Of a stretch of DNA of 64,000 nucleotides, positions 35,512 through 45,712 are shown in pieces (position 1 is the stretch's first letter; each line of letters opens with the position of its first letter). The notes beneath the pieces are model-generated. The model did not search any database. It was given only the letters and a program-made list of their open reading frames with translations, and was not told the origin of the DNA. Origin of the DNA: Ulota crispa (taxonomy: Eukaryota > Streptophyta > Bryopsida > Orthotrichales > Orthotrichaceae); assembly GCA_963920765.1 (NCBI GenBank), contig OY987252.1:3271966-3335965 (forward strand), given 5' to 3'. A program made the position numbers and the translations under genes.

Positions 35512-38500
35512 CTATATTGCTTAATGTTCATGACAAATATGGAGACGGTGGTGCATGATGCAATGCCTCATAGTATTGTAGGAAAATAACTATACTGGTT
35601 ACAAATATTCAGATTTGATGATTTCTTGAACAATAGTAATGTATACTATATGTGATTGGTATTGATATACCATGTTTGAGACATGTGTTCTATCATAGTT
35701 ACACTTGCAACACGTGACAAGAAAATTCTCAACTTTCACTCTCCGATTGTATGTACCTATGAGTGGAATGAAATTAAAAATATATTGATGTGAAAGTAAT
35801 ATAGTATTGATATTGTAAGCTCCCAGGCATGATTGCAGGCACAAGAGTATTATAGCGCCATTTGTTGTGAAGTGGAAGTAGGCAAGAGATGGTGACTGTA
35901 AGAGGATCATGTTGTTTAATCCAGAATCTAGAGAATGGTGTAATTGACGTTCCGTATAACGTAGTTTGTTTTATATTGAAGACAAAGGAAAGCAGGGGTT
36001 GTTTTTGGGATTAAGTGGAATTGCCTTTTTGGTGTTTGTTGTGTTGTAATTAATGAAGTCAAAGAATGTATTGTTTTGGAAAGTGAAATAATCGTGTAGT
36101 AGTTGCTTTGGATTTTTATAAAAGTGGTCTTGTACTAATACATTGCAGTCATTGAAAAAATGTTTCTCTTTAGGTTGTGGTTGAAGGGTGTTTCTACATT
36201 TTGATTTTCATATTGATGAAGACAACATAAAATTGATCTGATGGTCAAATCTTCTACATACGCAATAAGAGTGTGAGCATGAGGGGAAGCTAAGGCAGTT
36301 AGTTGTTCATATATGGAATACATGAGTACTTTGGATTTACATGAATCCATTGTCTTCCATGTACTGCATTGTTTGGAGCAGGCGGAAGAGGTAACACTTA
36401 CTCTTTTAAGCAGTGTCAATACAAATTGTAAGAGTTGGATTTTTCATTGTTTGAATTGATGTGTAGACTAGAAATTTATGTAGCACAAGTGATAGTAGTG
36501 CGCTATTGTTGAGGATTGTGAAGCGGAGAAGCATGACGCTATAGTTTGTTTACTACTGTGTGCATTGAAGATGCTATTGCTTAGCTGCAATCCGCATGAA
36601 ATGCCAGGAGTGCGTTGTCATGGCAAACAAAGTGGTGAAAGGGTGAAGCTTGTACAAGTTGTTAGTGAAGGTTCCAGATTATTTGAAGGTAAACAACGGG
36701 CAACCTGGATTAAAGAGGTCCAAATGGTATTGAGAAGAATGTGTGTATAGTCATTTATGTTTGCAAAGTTATAGAACTGTTCAATTAATGATCAATGGAA
36801 CATGCTCTTATTGAGTAGTGAATTTGTTGTAGAAACAAATAATTTATGGAAAAAAGCAAATGCTCATCTACGTTAGGAATGTACATAGTGTTCTTCATTT
36901 CCCTGATTTGTTTATGAAAGAAACACTACTCTTCTGTGCATATGAGCTTAGGTACTAAATATTGATGGTCTCTAATCCTCTGCAGAGTGGAAGTGATTTG
37001 CAAGTCTCTAGGAGGAGTTGGCAATTTAAAACGAAGTAGACAACAAGACAGTGGGTTTGTTGAGTTTACCTACTTCAAGATTAGAATGCACATATTGAAA
37101 GTGTTGGTGTATTTGCATGTAGAAGTTTTGTAGCCAGTATGTACGATTCAGGGCACAAGCATGTTGTATTTGCATTGGAATTTTATTTCTTTGCAAAATA
37201 GGAGATGGGCTTACTAAAAGTATCTTTTTGGTTTGGGTATGCTTTTGAAGGAGGACTAGTAATTTTTTGAGAGATACAGGGAAGGCAAATATTTGGTACT
37301 TCAAGCATCAGTTTGTCAAACCTATCGTTGATATTCTTTGACCCGTTCTTGTTTGCAGAAGATGAGTTTCTATTGTAGTATTATTATTGGTAGGTTATTT
37401 TACTTGTCTGTACATGTTTCAAACCTATCTTTCTTATTGGGGTAAGGACTTTGATGTAATGATGTGAGTACTGCCGTAGGAAAGCTTCTTCATTGAGCAA
37501 TAATGTGAACTAGCAAGAGGAAACCCGAAGGTCATGCAAAGCTTAGGAGTTTTTTTGTGAAAGGACTATGCTTTTTAAGAGAACTACGTATGATAGATAC
37601 ATAGGTAGGTATAGGGCAAAGTGTAGGATGGTACAAAAATTAACATAGGTAGAGTTATTATAGGAATAAGCGTGGAGAATTGGAGCTTCACATTAGTAGA
37701 TGTAGCTGGTGAATTGGCAATAACCATGGTAGTATTGTGCAAATGGTTGACCTCTAAAATTTAGGAGAATGTGTGCAAGAAAACAAAGAATTTAGGAGAA
37801 ATTTCTATTTAATACATCAGTATGAAATACTGCTTTGTCCACTAAAAAAAAGCATGTGACCTTTATTTGCATAGCGTAAGGTGCACTGATAGTAATGAAG
37901 ACAGAGTACATACCAGGAATTGAAGAGGGAATAAGAGAAAAAGAATTACTTGAATTGACCTGAGAAACATGCATTACAAAATTCAAACATAATTCATTTT
38001 AATCCATGGAAGGTTGATGCAACAAGAGAAGAACAGAGAATCAACAACAAATTAACTAAACCTCATACGGAATATCAAAGAAAGCACTCATTCTAAACTA
38101 AAAGACAACATGAAAATAACTAGTAACAGAAAAATAATTGATTAAACAATAGAATGTTGTTTTGAAGTACCCATAATAAAGCCACAGATTAAAATAAGTG
38201 AACCAAGTCAAAAATTAGTTAATTTTTAATTCATTTTCCACTAGTGACAGGAGTTTTTGAGTATTCAACGATTCTCATGCACTCCTTGATCAACACAATG
38301 CATCAATTTTAGTATATGCTAGAATACCATAGTGCAATACAGGTGTTGTCTTTGCAAGTACAAAAACAAACTAATTTTTCCCCCAAAAGCAGTTTGTTTT
38401 TTATTGTATGGATTTGAGATGATCTTGATCTTGTAAACATGTAATTATCTCATCAATCATCATGTATATTCCAAGTAAACAAAACATCTTGTCTTTTCAA

Positions 38501-38571
38501 ATCGAATGGGACCACAAAAGTAGAAACAATTTAAGTATTTTGAAAATGTTTACAAATAAAATGCAAGAATT
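35512..38571. other. Non-coding; T+G-rich to about 37.8 kb, then neutral AT-rich
   Basis: No gene, RNA or element boundary recognised. The strand bias of the preceding 13 kb fades around 37.8 kb. Confidence 0.45.
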
Positions 38572-39153
38572 TTGGAGAGATCACTTGGAGGGACCATTAA
38601 AAACCATGTGCAATAATTGATTTTTTGTCCCCCTATTTATGTTGAAATGAACTATGATTTCAATCTATAATTTTGAACAATGTTTGATTAGGATTATAGG
38701 ATTCTATTGCCAAAATTTGCAATCCAAATAACATATCAAATGATTTCTAGAGAAGGTTACAAAATGAACTAAAATGGCATGTTTTTTAACACAAATATTT
38801 ATAGAGAACACGTTTAGATGGCCACTGCATCCATATTCAAGAAATACAAACTTTCAACATAGCTTGGTTTTCCAAAAAAAATTGTGTGTTTAAAAAAAAA
38901 AAAAAAAACCTTATATAAAATAGAGGTGTGAAAATTATATTGAGCTTTGCAGCGTATCATTTTACTTCAACAATTTGTAACTAATTATAGTTAACAAAGA
39001 TAATTATCCATAAATCAGAACATAAACATTCAATGTACAAGAATCTACTCTTTTTTTTTTTTCCTTTTATTTAAAATTTTAGAACATAAAACTCTGAACC
39101 CAAAATCTTATTGCACGTCGTTTTTAATGGACCCTCTAAGTGATCTTCCCAAG
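38572..39153. mobile_element. Mutator-like non-autonomous element, 582 bp, 9-bp TSD
   Basis: GCAAGAATT is duplicated exactly at 38563-38571 and 39154-39162. The terminal inverted repeats are about 50 bp: GATCACTT-GAGGG-CCATTAAAAAC is shared by the left end and the reverse complement of the right end. The interior is AT-rich with no coding capacity. A 9-bp duplication with long TIRs is typical of Mutator-like elements. Confidence 0.85.
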
Positions 39154-39360
39154 GCAAGAATTGAAGTGGGCTCTGTATAAGTTAATGTGCTTTCTTGTGT
39201 TATCAATGGAGGAAGGTAGTCATTCATTTATTTCAGTATATTAAACATTTATTATTACATTTTTGGATAGAGCTAATTTTTTTACCTTTAGCAACTTGGT
39301 TCAGTGTTTGTTTCTAAACCTTTTTTTAATAACCAGATTTTGAACATAATCAATTAGTAA

Positions 39361-39563
39361 CACTAGAAGAAAAACAAGGATAAACAATTGCCACAAATTG
39401 CAATGACGAGGTCACCATAATTGCTTTGCAATTGCACAAACAACTGCACAACAACAGCACGACTAGATTGTAGTTGTGCAAATGTTGTGCAGTTGCAAGG
39501 CAATTATAGTGACCTAGTCATTGCAATTTGTGGTAGTCATTTATCCTTGTTTTTCTTCTAGTG
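39361..39563. mobile_element. CACTA-type MITE, 203 bp, TSD TAA
   Basis: Starts CACTAGAAGAAAAACAAGG and ends with the exact complement, GTTTTTCTTCTAGTG. TAA flanks both sides (39358-39360 and 39564-39566). The arms pair through TTGCAATGAC-AGGTCAC and a central CAATTGCA-rich region. Confidence 0.93.
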
Positions 39564-39566
39564 TAA

Positions 39567-41000
39567 GGAAACATAAGGCCTATTACACTATGGAAGTGGA
39601 TTAACTCAAGAATGATCTAAACCATTATTTCCACCTTGAATCCACCAAAAAATGCCATTCCCTGTGGATACATTTCAAAAACAATATTTGACTATTGTTT
39701 ATAGGGTCCGTTGCAAAATCTTGCATTACAATTTAAGCAGAAAAACCATTGGAAGAGTTCCATGGAATTTGATGGTACAAATTAATAGGTATGAATTTTT
39801 TCACTTGATTTGTGTTAGAAGTTTTTGTAGCCCCTAAACCTAGTTTTTGAGCCTCCATGATTGCTTATTCACATGCGTGCCTAGCTTTGTGGATTTGAGA
39901 GAGGTTGGCCTAAAGCAATTCTACAAATCATGCCAAATATATTTCTACAAGCCTTAATGGCCAAGAAAGACCCTAAACCCCTAAACCCATAGCAAACATG
40001 TGCCAAAGTTGAACACCACCAACTTGTCCTAAACCCTAGACCCGAATCTCCATTCCAATGGTAGAATGGAAGGTTTTGTCTTTCTTCCAATCCCTAAACA
40101 AAAAATTGAAAAAAGAATTAAACCCCATATTTAGCTATTATTGCCTTTCAAAATATAAGGTGGTCATCTTGAAAATACAACAAATTGTGTTTATGTAGCA
40201 CCCTTTTTCTTTAGAAAGTACTCTCAAGAAGGATTGTGTTTTACTTAGATGCTATTGAGATGAGTCATTCAAAAATGGCACGGCCACTTTGCTCTTTGAA
40301 GGACAAATAACCTAGACCCTAAATCCTAAGCCCTCTTAAGTATTAAATCTAAATTTCCTAAAAAAAGTACACCCTATAGTCCTACACATTCCAAGAAAAC
40401 CCAAAAATCTGAAGGGGAAGCAAATCGATAATAATACATCCAATTCAAAACTAACATGAATAATTCCCTAAATTACAATAATAGCATAGAAGGCGAATAA
40501 TCCTCCAACCTCAAATAACATAACTACACATTTGAACCATTGAATATATATACTCATAGTATTACACAAAAGATCCCTAAACCTCCTACTTAAATTATTC
40601 AGAAATCACTTTCTAGATTTGATAAATCTGATGAAATGTCTAAATTGTTCTTTGAAATTGTGACAAACATGTTAAGAAGAAGGCAAGTTTTTTTTAAATG
40701 TCTAATCATAATATAAATACAAGCAACCCCTCTTATTGTATGTGTACTAAAATATTGGCTCAAACAAAAGAATTGTATGATGTTTCTTGAAGAGCCTCAA
40801 AATTTCCCTAAATGCTGCAATGCAATCAAAATACAAAGAAAAAAGAGACAAAAATATTGAAAGTGTCAAGATACAAGGCAAGTCAAAATGCACGCAAGAT
40901 TTGAAACTACCATAAACCCTAAAAATTAATGAAAAGATTTGAAAATAAAGAAGATAAATGGGTAAGAAATGTGCAGATGTAGGTAAGTCAATCTAGTGCT
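39567..41000. other. Non-coding AT-rich stretch
   Basis: No gene recognised. Several short CCCTAAACCC-like runs occur near 39960-40110 and 40310, too few and scattered to be a telomeric array. Confidence 0.5.
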
Positions 41001-41510
41001 AGTACTACCCGCATTCCTTTGTTAGTGGAGAAATACTGCGTGCATTTACAAAGGAAGGATTACACCACTGTAACCTCCCTTGAAAGAGGTGTCACTAGTA
41101 GAAAACTATGTTGAAGTCAACACAACTTACATGATGTATTCATGCTTCTAACGCAAATTTTTGCATTAGAAGCATGAAAACATCATGTAGTTTATGTTGA
41201 CTTCAACACAATTTTCTACTAGTGTGTGATGGTGTAACCCGGGAATCTAGCGCATTCCTGTGCGTTGCCTCAAGGCTTGTAGATAACTATCGTGTCAAAA
41301 AGTAAAAAGCTAAAAAAAATAGATTTGCAAGGAATGTTAGGGATCCTTCAAAATTGCAAGCATTTTTGCGTCCATGGAGAAACACCAAGCTTGCATGCAC
41401 TTATGATAGAAAGGTAAAACCGGTGTGACTCCCTTTGTAGAAGGTGTGATGGTGCAACCCACAAATGCTATGCATTCTTGTCCCTTTGCCTAGCTCAAGG
41501 TCAATTTTAT
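41001..41510. repeat. Direct duplication; first copy carries a MITE, second is empty
   Basis: The segment around AGAGGTGT-(MITE)-TGTGATGGTGTAACCC recurs at about 41350-41500 as AGAAGGTGTGATGGTGCAACCC without the element. Surrounding sequence (GGAGAAA, then GCATGCA/GTGCAT, then CTCAAGG) aligns in the same order. The second copy is thus a related empty site. Confidence 0.78.
41093..41224. mobile_element. CACTA-type MITE, 132 bp, TSD TGT
   Basis: Starts CACTAGTAGAAAACTATG and ends TTTTCTACTAGTG. TGT flanks both sides (41090-41092 and 41225-41227). The arms pair through TGTTGAAGTCAACA and CATGCTTCTAA. The paralogous empty site downstream has a single TGT. Confidence 0.95.
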
Positions 41511-41875
41511 TTAAAAATTTAGTTTAGGTGGAAGTTTTAAAATTGCACCACACGTTTTTTTTTTACCATTGTCACAAAACCTCCACCTTAAAGCCAAAAT
41601 TAGAAGACTCTGAAGTCCTAAGTTTTCCCAAAAAATAAAAACTTGAAAAGAGTAGAATGTGTACCTTCAATTCAGCAAGGTTTCAAAGTTTCATGAAGTT
41701 TTTTAGACATTAGAATTTGGTACCTTGGGCATTTAGGAGTTAACCCATGAATGACCCAAAAGCCCTTTGCAGCCATATATACGGCCATATGTATAGGCGT
41801 ATTTGAGCTGCTCTGAGGGCTTTCCAAAAACAATTATGCACTTACCCTCATACAACCCTTCAATCATGGTTGTCA

Positions 41876-42238
41876 CATTGGGCTGCTTGTCTACCTGCCC
41901 GCTTGCCCGCTTGTATGTCCAAAGTGCTCGATTGAAGTCATGGTCTGTTCAATGAAGTCAACTCATAGTTGACTTTGAAAAAATGGTGCAAAATGATAAA
42001 AAAAAAGTTACTTCATACATGCTAATGACACTCATTGTGGCCTACATGAAGTCAAAACATGGATCCAAAGCCATATCACATATTAAAAATGAAAAATTGT
42101 AGTTTGATTCTACAAATTTTAGGTCAAAAACCCTAAAATTGCCCTCAAACACATGAGCAAACAGATGTGTCCACCCATCCGGTCCAATTTGTCCGCCTGT
42201 CTATGGTGTCCAACAACCTCAACTTGCCCAAAGTAACA
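41876..42238 (+). repeat. Dispersed repeat family A, copy 2
   Basis: The counterpart of 30693-31033, in the same orientation. It contains the palindrome AGTCAACT-CAT-AGTTGACT, which is degenerate in copy 1. No coding capacity. Confidence 0.85.
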
Positions 42239-42485
42239 GTGCTGCCTTCAATATGTATGGTTGTAACATAGAATTTCTAGCTAATTCAAACTTTTGGATA
42301 TAGGATGTGACCGTATTTGGTATTGTTGCTCTAGAGCACAAAGGCCCTTTAAGAGTTAAGAGGGGTAGTAGCAAATGAAAATTAGATGCATTTGGACCCA
42401 CCTTTAGGTTGCATACATATTGCTACTACCTCTTCCAACACTAAGTGTGAACACACCCTAATGTAGGAACACTTGATCCTAACAA

Positions 42486-42654
42486 TGTACCTAATGCCTC
42501 CCATGTGTACCTATGGTGGTCAATTTCATTCTAAAGTATAGGTAGGTCACAGATACTTTAACTTTTGTGACATAGAATATAAGGTATCTATGACATACCT
42601 AGATTTTAGGATTGGAATGACCACTCTAGGTACCTATAGGTGGCATTAGGTACA
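42486..42654. mobile_element. Foldback MITE, 169 bp
   Basis: The ends are TGTACCTAATGCC and its complement GGCATTAGGTACA. The arms of about 75 bp pair with scattered mismatches (GTGGTCA-TTC, TAGGTA-GTCA-AGATAC). No certain target duplication. Superfamily unknown. Confidence 0.82.
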
Positions 42655-42908
42655 TGCTTGGGATTGGAGTTGTCTACCTTCACAATCTAAGCCTTGAACA
42701 CCCTTTTTTGACAACATAGCAATTTTGGGAAGCTCACTACCAATGGGGCTTTCATTTTTTTTTGAAATTTTCACACATGATGTGTTTGGGGAGGAGCTTT
42801 AAGGCCCAACCAATTTCAAAACTTTTGACTTCATGGTTCAAAGTTATTGCATGATATGTAGTTTTTATTATACGTTAGTACTAAGACAAGTAAAATTCTT
42901 AAAAAATT

Positions 42909-42928
42909 ACAATTATATATATATATAT
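42909..42928. repeat. (TA)n microsatellite
   Basis: A run of alternating T and A follows AATTACAAT. A similar run lies at 46813-46828. Confidence 0.9.
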
Positions 42929-42929
42929 T

Positions 42930-43252
42930 GAAATTGGTTCTTTAGATCTATATATACATGGGAAGCTTTGAATCATTCCATTTTGTTTAATGAGATGAAA
43001 GTCATGAGGAGATTTTGTTTATGGGTGATTATGGACTCTCTTCTTCAAAACAAACTTTGAAGTCCTTCATTTTACTCAATTTTCAATATTTTTAGACCCT
43101 AAACAAAAATTTGAGGATGTAGATTATATATTACAATGTTACAACCATTGGAATTGGGATTTTTTATTTCCATAATTAAGTTCTTGACAATTTCGTTGTT
43201 TGAATCATTCTCTACTTCTTTTTACTTACTATTTTTTTCCCATGTGGTGTAT
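42930..43252. repeat. Dispersed repeat related to 2690-3620
   Basis: Blocks such as AATGAGATGAAAGTCATGAGG, TTTAGACC and CTTTTTACTTACTATTTTTT match the 2690-3010 region in order. It leads directly into the foldback at 43253. Confidence 0.5.
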
Positions 43253-43870
43253 TGTATAGTAGAGCATCCTAAGCTTACCAACTACCTTTTTCAATCATTC
43301 AATTTTATAGGTGAAATTTGGAGTATAGTTGGTTTATTTTTGTCAAAAGAAATATTATTGCATCTTTATGGAATCCCAAACAAGCATACCAAATTTCAGC
43401 TCCTAAAATCAAAACTCCATTTTTGGTGAATTGTTTTGTAAGAAATTCATGGTTTTACATGATGATTGAAAAGCTAATAAAAAAATAAAACAAAATATTA
43501 CACAAAAGTAGGGCCTATCACAAGTTTAGAGAATCTTTTGTCGCTCAAATTTTTGTTACTTAATGGGGGTTTTTTTTAGCATGGATGATGTGCGTATGGA
43601 TAATTCCTACATATCCATGGAATCAAATCTCATAAATTCACCACCACCATCATTCAATCAATCATCATGTAAAACCATGAATTTCTTACAAAACCATTCA
43701 CCAAAAATGGAGTTTTGTTTTTAAGGAGCTAAAATTTGGTATGTTTGAGATTGCATAAAGATGTGATAATAATTTTTCTACAAAAATAAACCAATTGTAC
43801 TCCATATTTAACCAAAGAAACTAAATGGCTGGAAAAGGCAGTTGGTAAGCTTAGTGTACCCCACTCTACA
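43253..43870. repeat. Foldback with arms of about 210 bp
   Basis: The left arm, 43253-43468 (from TGTATAGTAGAGCATCCTAA to TTTTACATGATGATTG), pairs with 43663-43870. The loop is about 190 bp. Part of the arm also matches 3500-3612. No target duplication found. Confidence 0.82.
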
Positions 43871-44679
43871 ATTTCGGATGATTTGAAAATTTTCAAGTAT
43901 TTACTCGACTTGCTTTGAGGAACAAATCCAAAAACTTAAAACTATTTTGGAAATTTTTTCATAGAAATATGGCTTTGTGAAGTGCAGTTGCTTGGGTTTC
44001 TGCAAGGACAAAGAATGGCTATTTGTCAATTCAAACTCAAATATCTAATAATCTACACGGTGAAAATTTCTGAATTTTTTTTTCATATCTTTTGATGATA
44101 CTAGTGCTGTACAAGATCTTATGGCTACATATGTCAAAAGAACGTTGTTTTCTAAAATTTGACCGTTGTATACCAGTGGCTTCCAACGTAACTTTGTTCA
44201 CCAGATAGGGTATTAACTAATGCTCAATATGGGTTCATGTTCTAAGGTGAACAAAGCTATATTGGAGGCCACAATACTTGAAATGGATGTTTTGTAGCAA
44301 TTATGGTGGGAACCTTAGCTTGGGACTTTAGAGGTTAACAGCATCCACACCCAACCTTGCAAGTGCAAGCTACAAAAATTGGGTGTCAAGTGTGCATTTG
44401 AGATTGAAAGCTCACTCATTTCCACAAGGCTCCACTATATCTCAAGGAGGAGAGTTCTAATATCTTATCTTGGAGACCCACCTACAATTTAGCTATTGTT
44501 ATTGGAGGTCATGGTTATTGACTATTTTACAAATTCAACCACGTCCCATCATTGCAAGCTTTATCTAATTTATGATGTAGATAAAACCCTAAATCCTAAT
44601 AGATTTGGCCACTCTAGTCACTATTGTCACTTTTGGCAAGGTTTTGTTATAGGTCAAGATAGGCAACCAGGCACTTTGG
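43871..44679. other. Non-coding stretch
   Basis: No gene or repeat boundary recognised. Confidence 0.45.
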
Positions 44680-45712
44680 ACAATATGGACAAGCCGTCCA
44701 TTCAATGTTGTGTTTTAGGGATTTTGACCTAAAAAGGCTTAGGCAAAGAATTATTGCTTTTCATTTTTACCATGTAATACTGCTTTAAAACCACATTTTG
44801 ACTTCATTTTGGCAACAATATTAATGAGTGTCAACAAGTATGTACAATTCCTAGAAAAAATTCATTGCCGCGCCCTTTTACCATTCACATTTTTAGCATA
44901 TTATAGATACAAAGAGCATTTTATTATATTGCATCATTGATGTTCAATTTTTACTAGCAACCCAATCAATTATAAAAAAATTCAACTCCAAAAAATCAAA
45001 GTCCAGGTTATGATTCTTTTGTCATATATGCTAATCATGGTTTTGCGTGACGATTAGGAGGTAAGCTATTTTGTGAGCGTAGAACAATGAGCCTATGAGG
45101 AGTGAGCCAAGATTTTGTGAGTGGGAATCAATTTTGAGCTCAAAGCTAATGTAAAACATTAAAAAACAATAATTCTTCGAAAGATGAATGTTTATAATGT
45201 GCAATTGTAAGGTCCTATGTACACATTTATAGATGAAATTTAATATTTTGACAAAAAAAATACGCTCACGGCTCACAGCTCATGAATCCGTGCTCACGAT
45301 TTAGCATTCCCCCGCACATCTTTTTATTTGGCAAACGTTTCCAAAAAAAGATTCATATTCTCATGATATGTATTTTAGTATTGAGATGTTCATGTCCTAA
45401 TTTTGTAAAAATTATCATTTTATGTGATAATTAGAATTTGCTATTTGACTCATATATTATGATTACGCTTCTACCTTTGAACACAATAACACACTTACTT
45501 TTCCAAACTAGTCAAAAAAATAGAGATAATTGTTTTACAAAATTTGGCCACATTACCAAAAATTATTGCCCAAAGACTATACAAAGTAATCATTCTTTTA
45601 TCATTTTTTCAAGTCAACTCATAGTTGACTACATTAGAAGGGCATGAGCTCAATTGGGCACTCCAAGCAAATAAGCAAGCAGATGGACTGGCGGTCCAAT
45701 GTGACAATCATG
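44680..45712 (-). repeat. Dispersed repeat family A, copy 3, split by an insertion
   Basis: On the minus strand the 5' part of family A lies at 45712-45612 (TCATGATTGTCACATTGGAC, with the AGTCAACT palindrome). The 3' part lies at about 44845-44680 (GACACTCATTAATATTG, then GGTCAAAATCCCTAAAA). The roughly 760 bp between them is foreign to the family and has no recognised identity. Confidence 0.65.

Noticed and set aside
39940..40330. CCCTAAACC-like phrases suggesting telomere repeats
   Set aside because: Only a few scattered copies, no tandem array.
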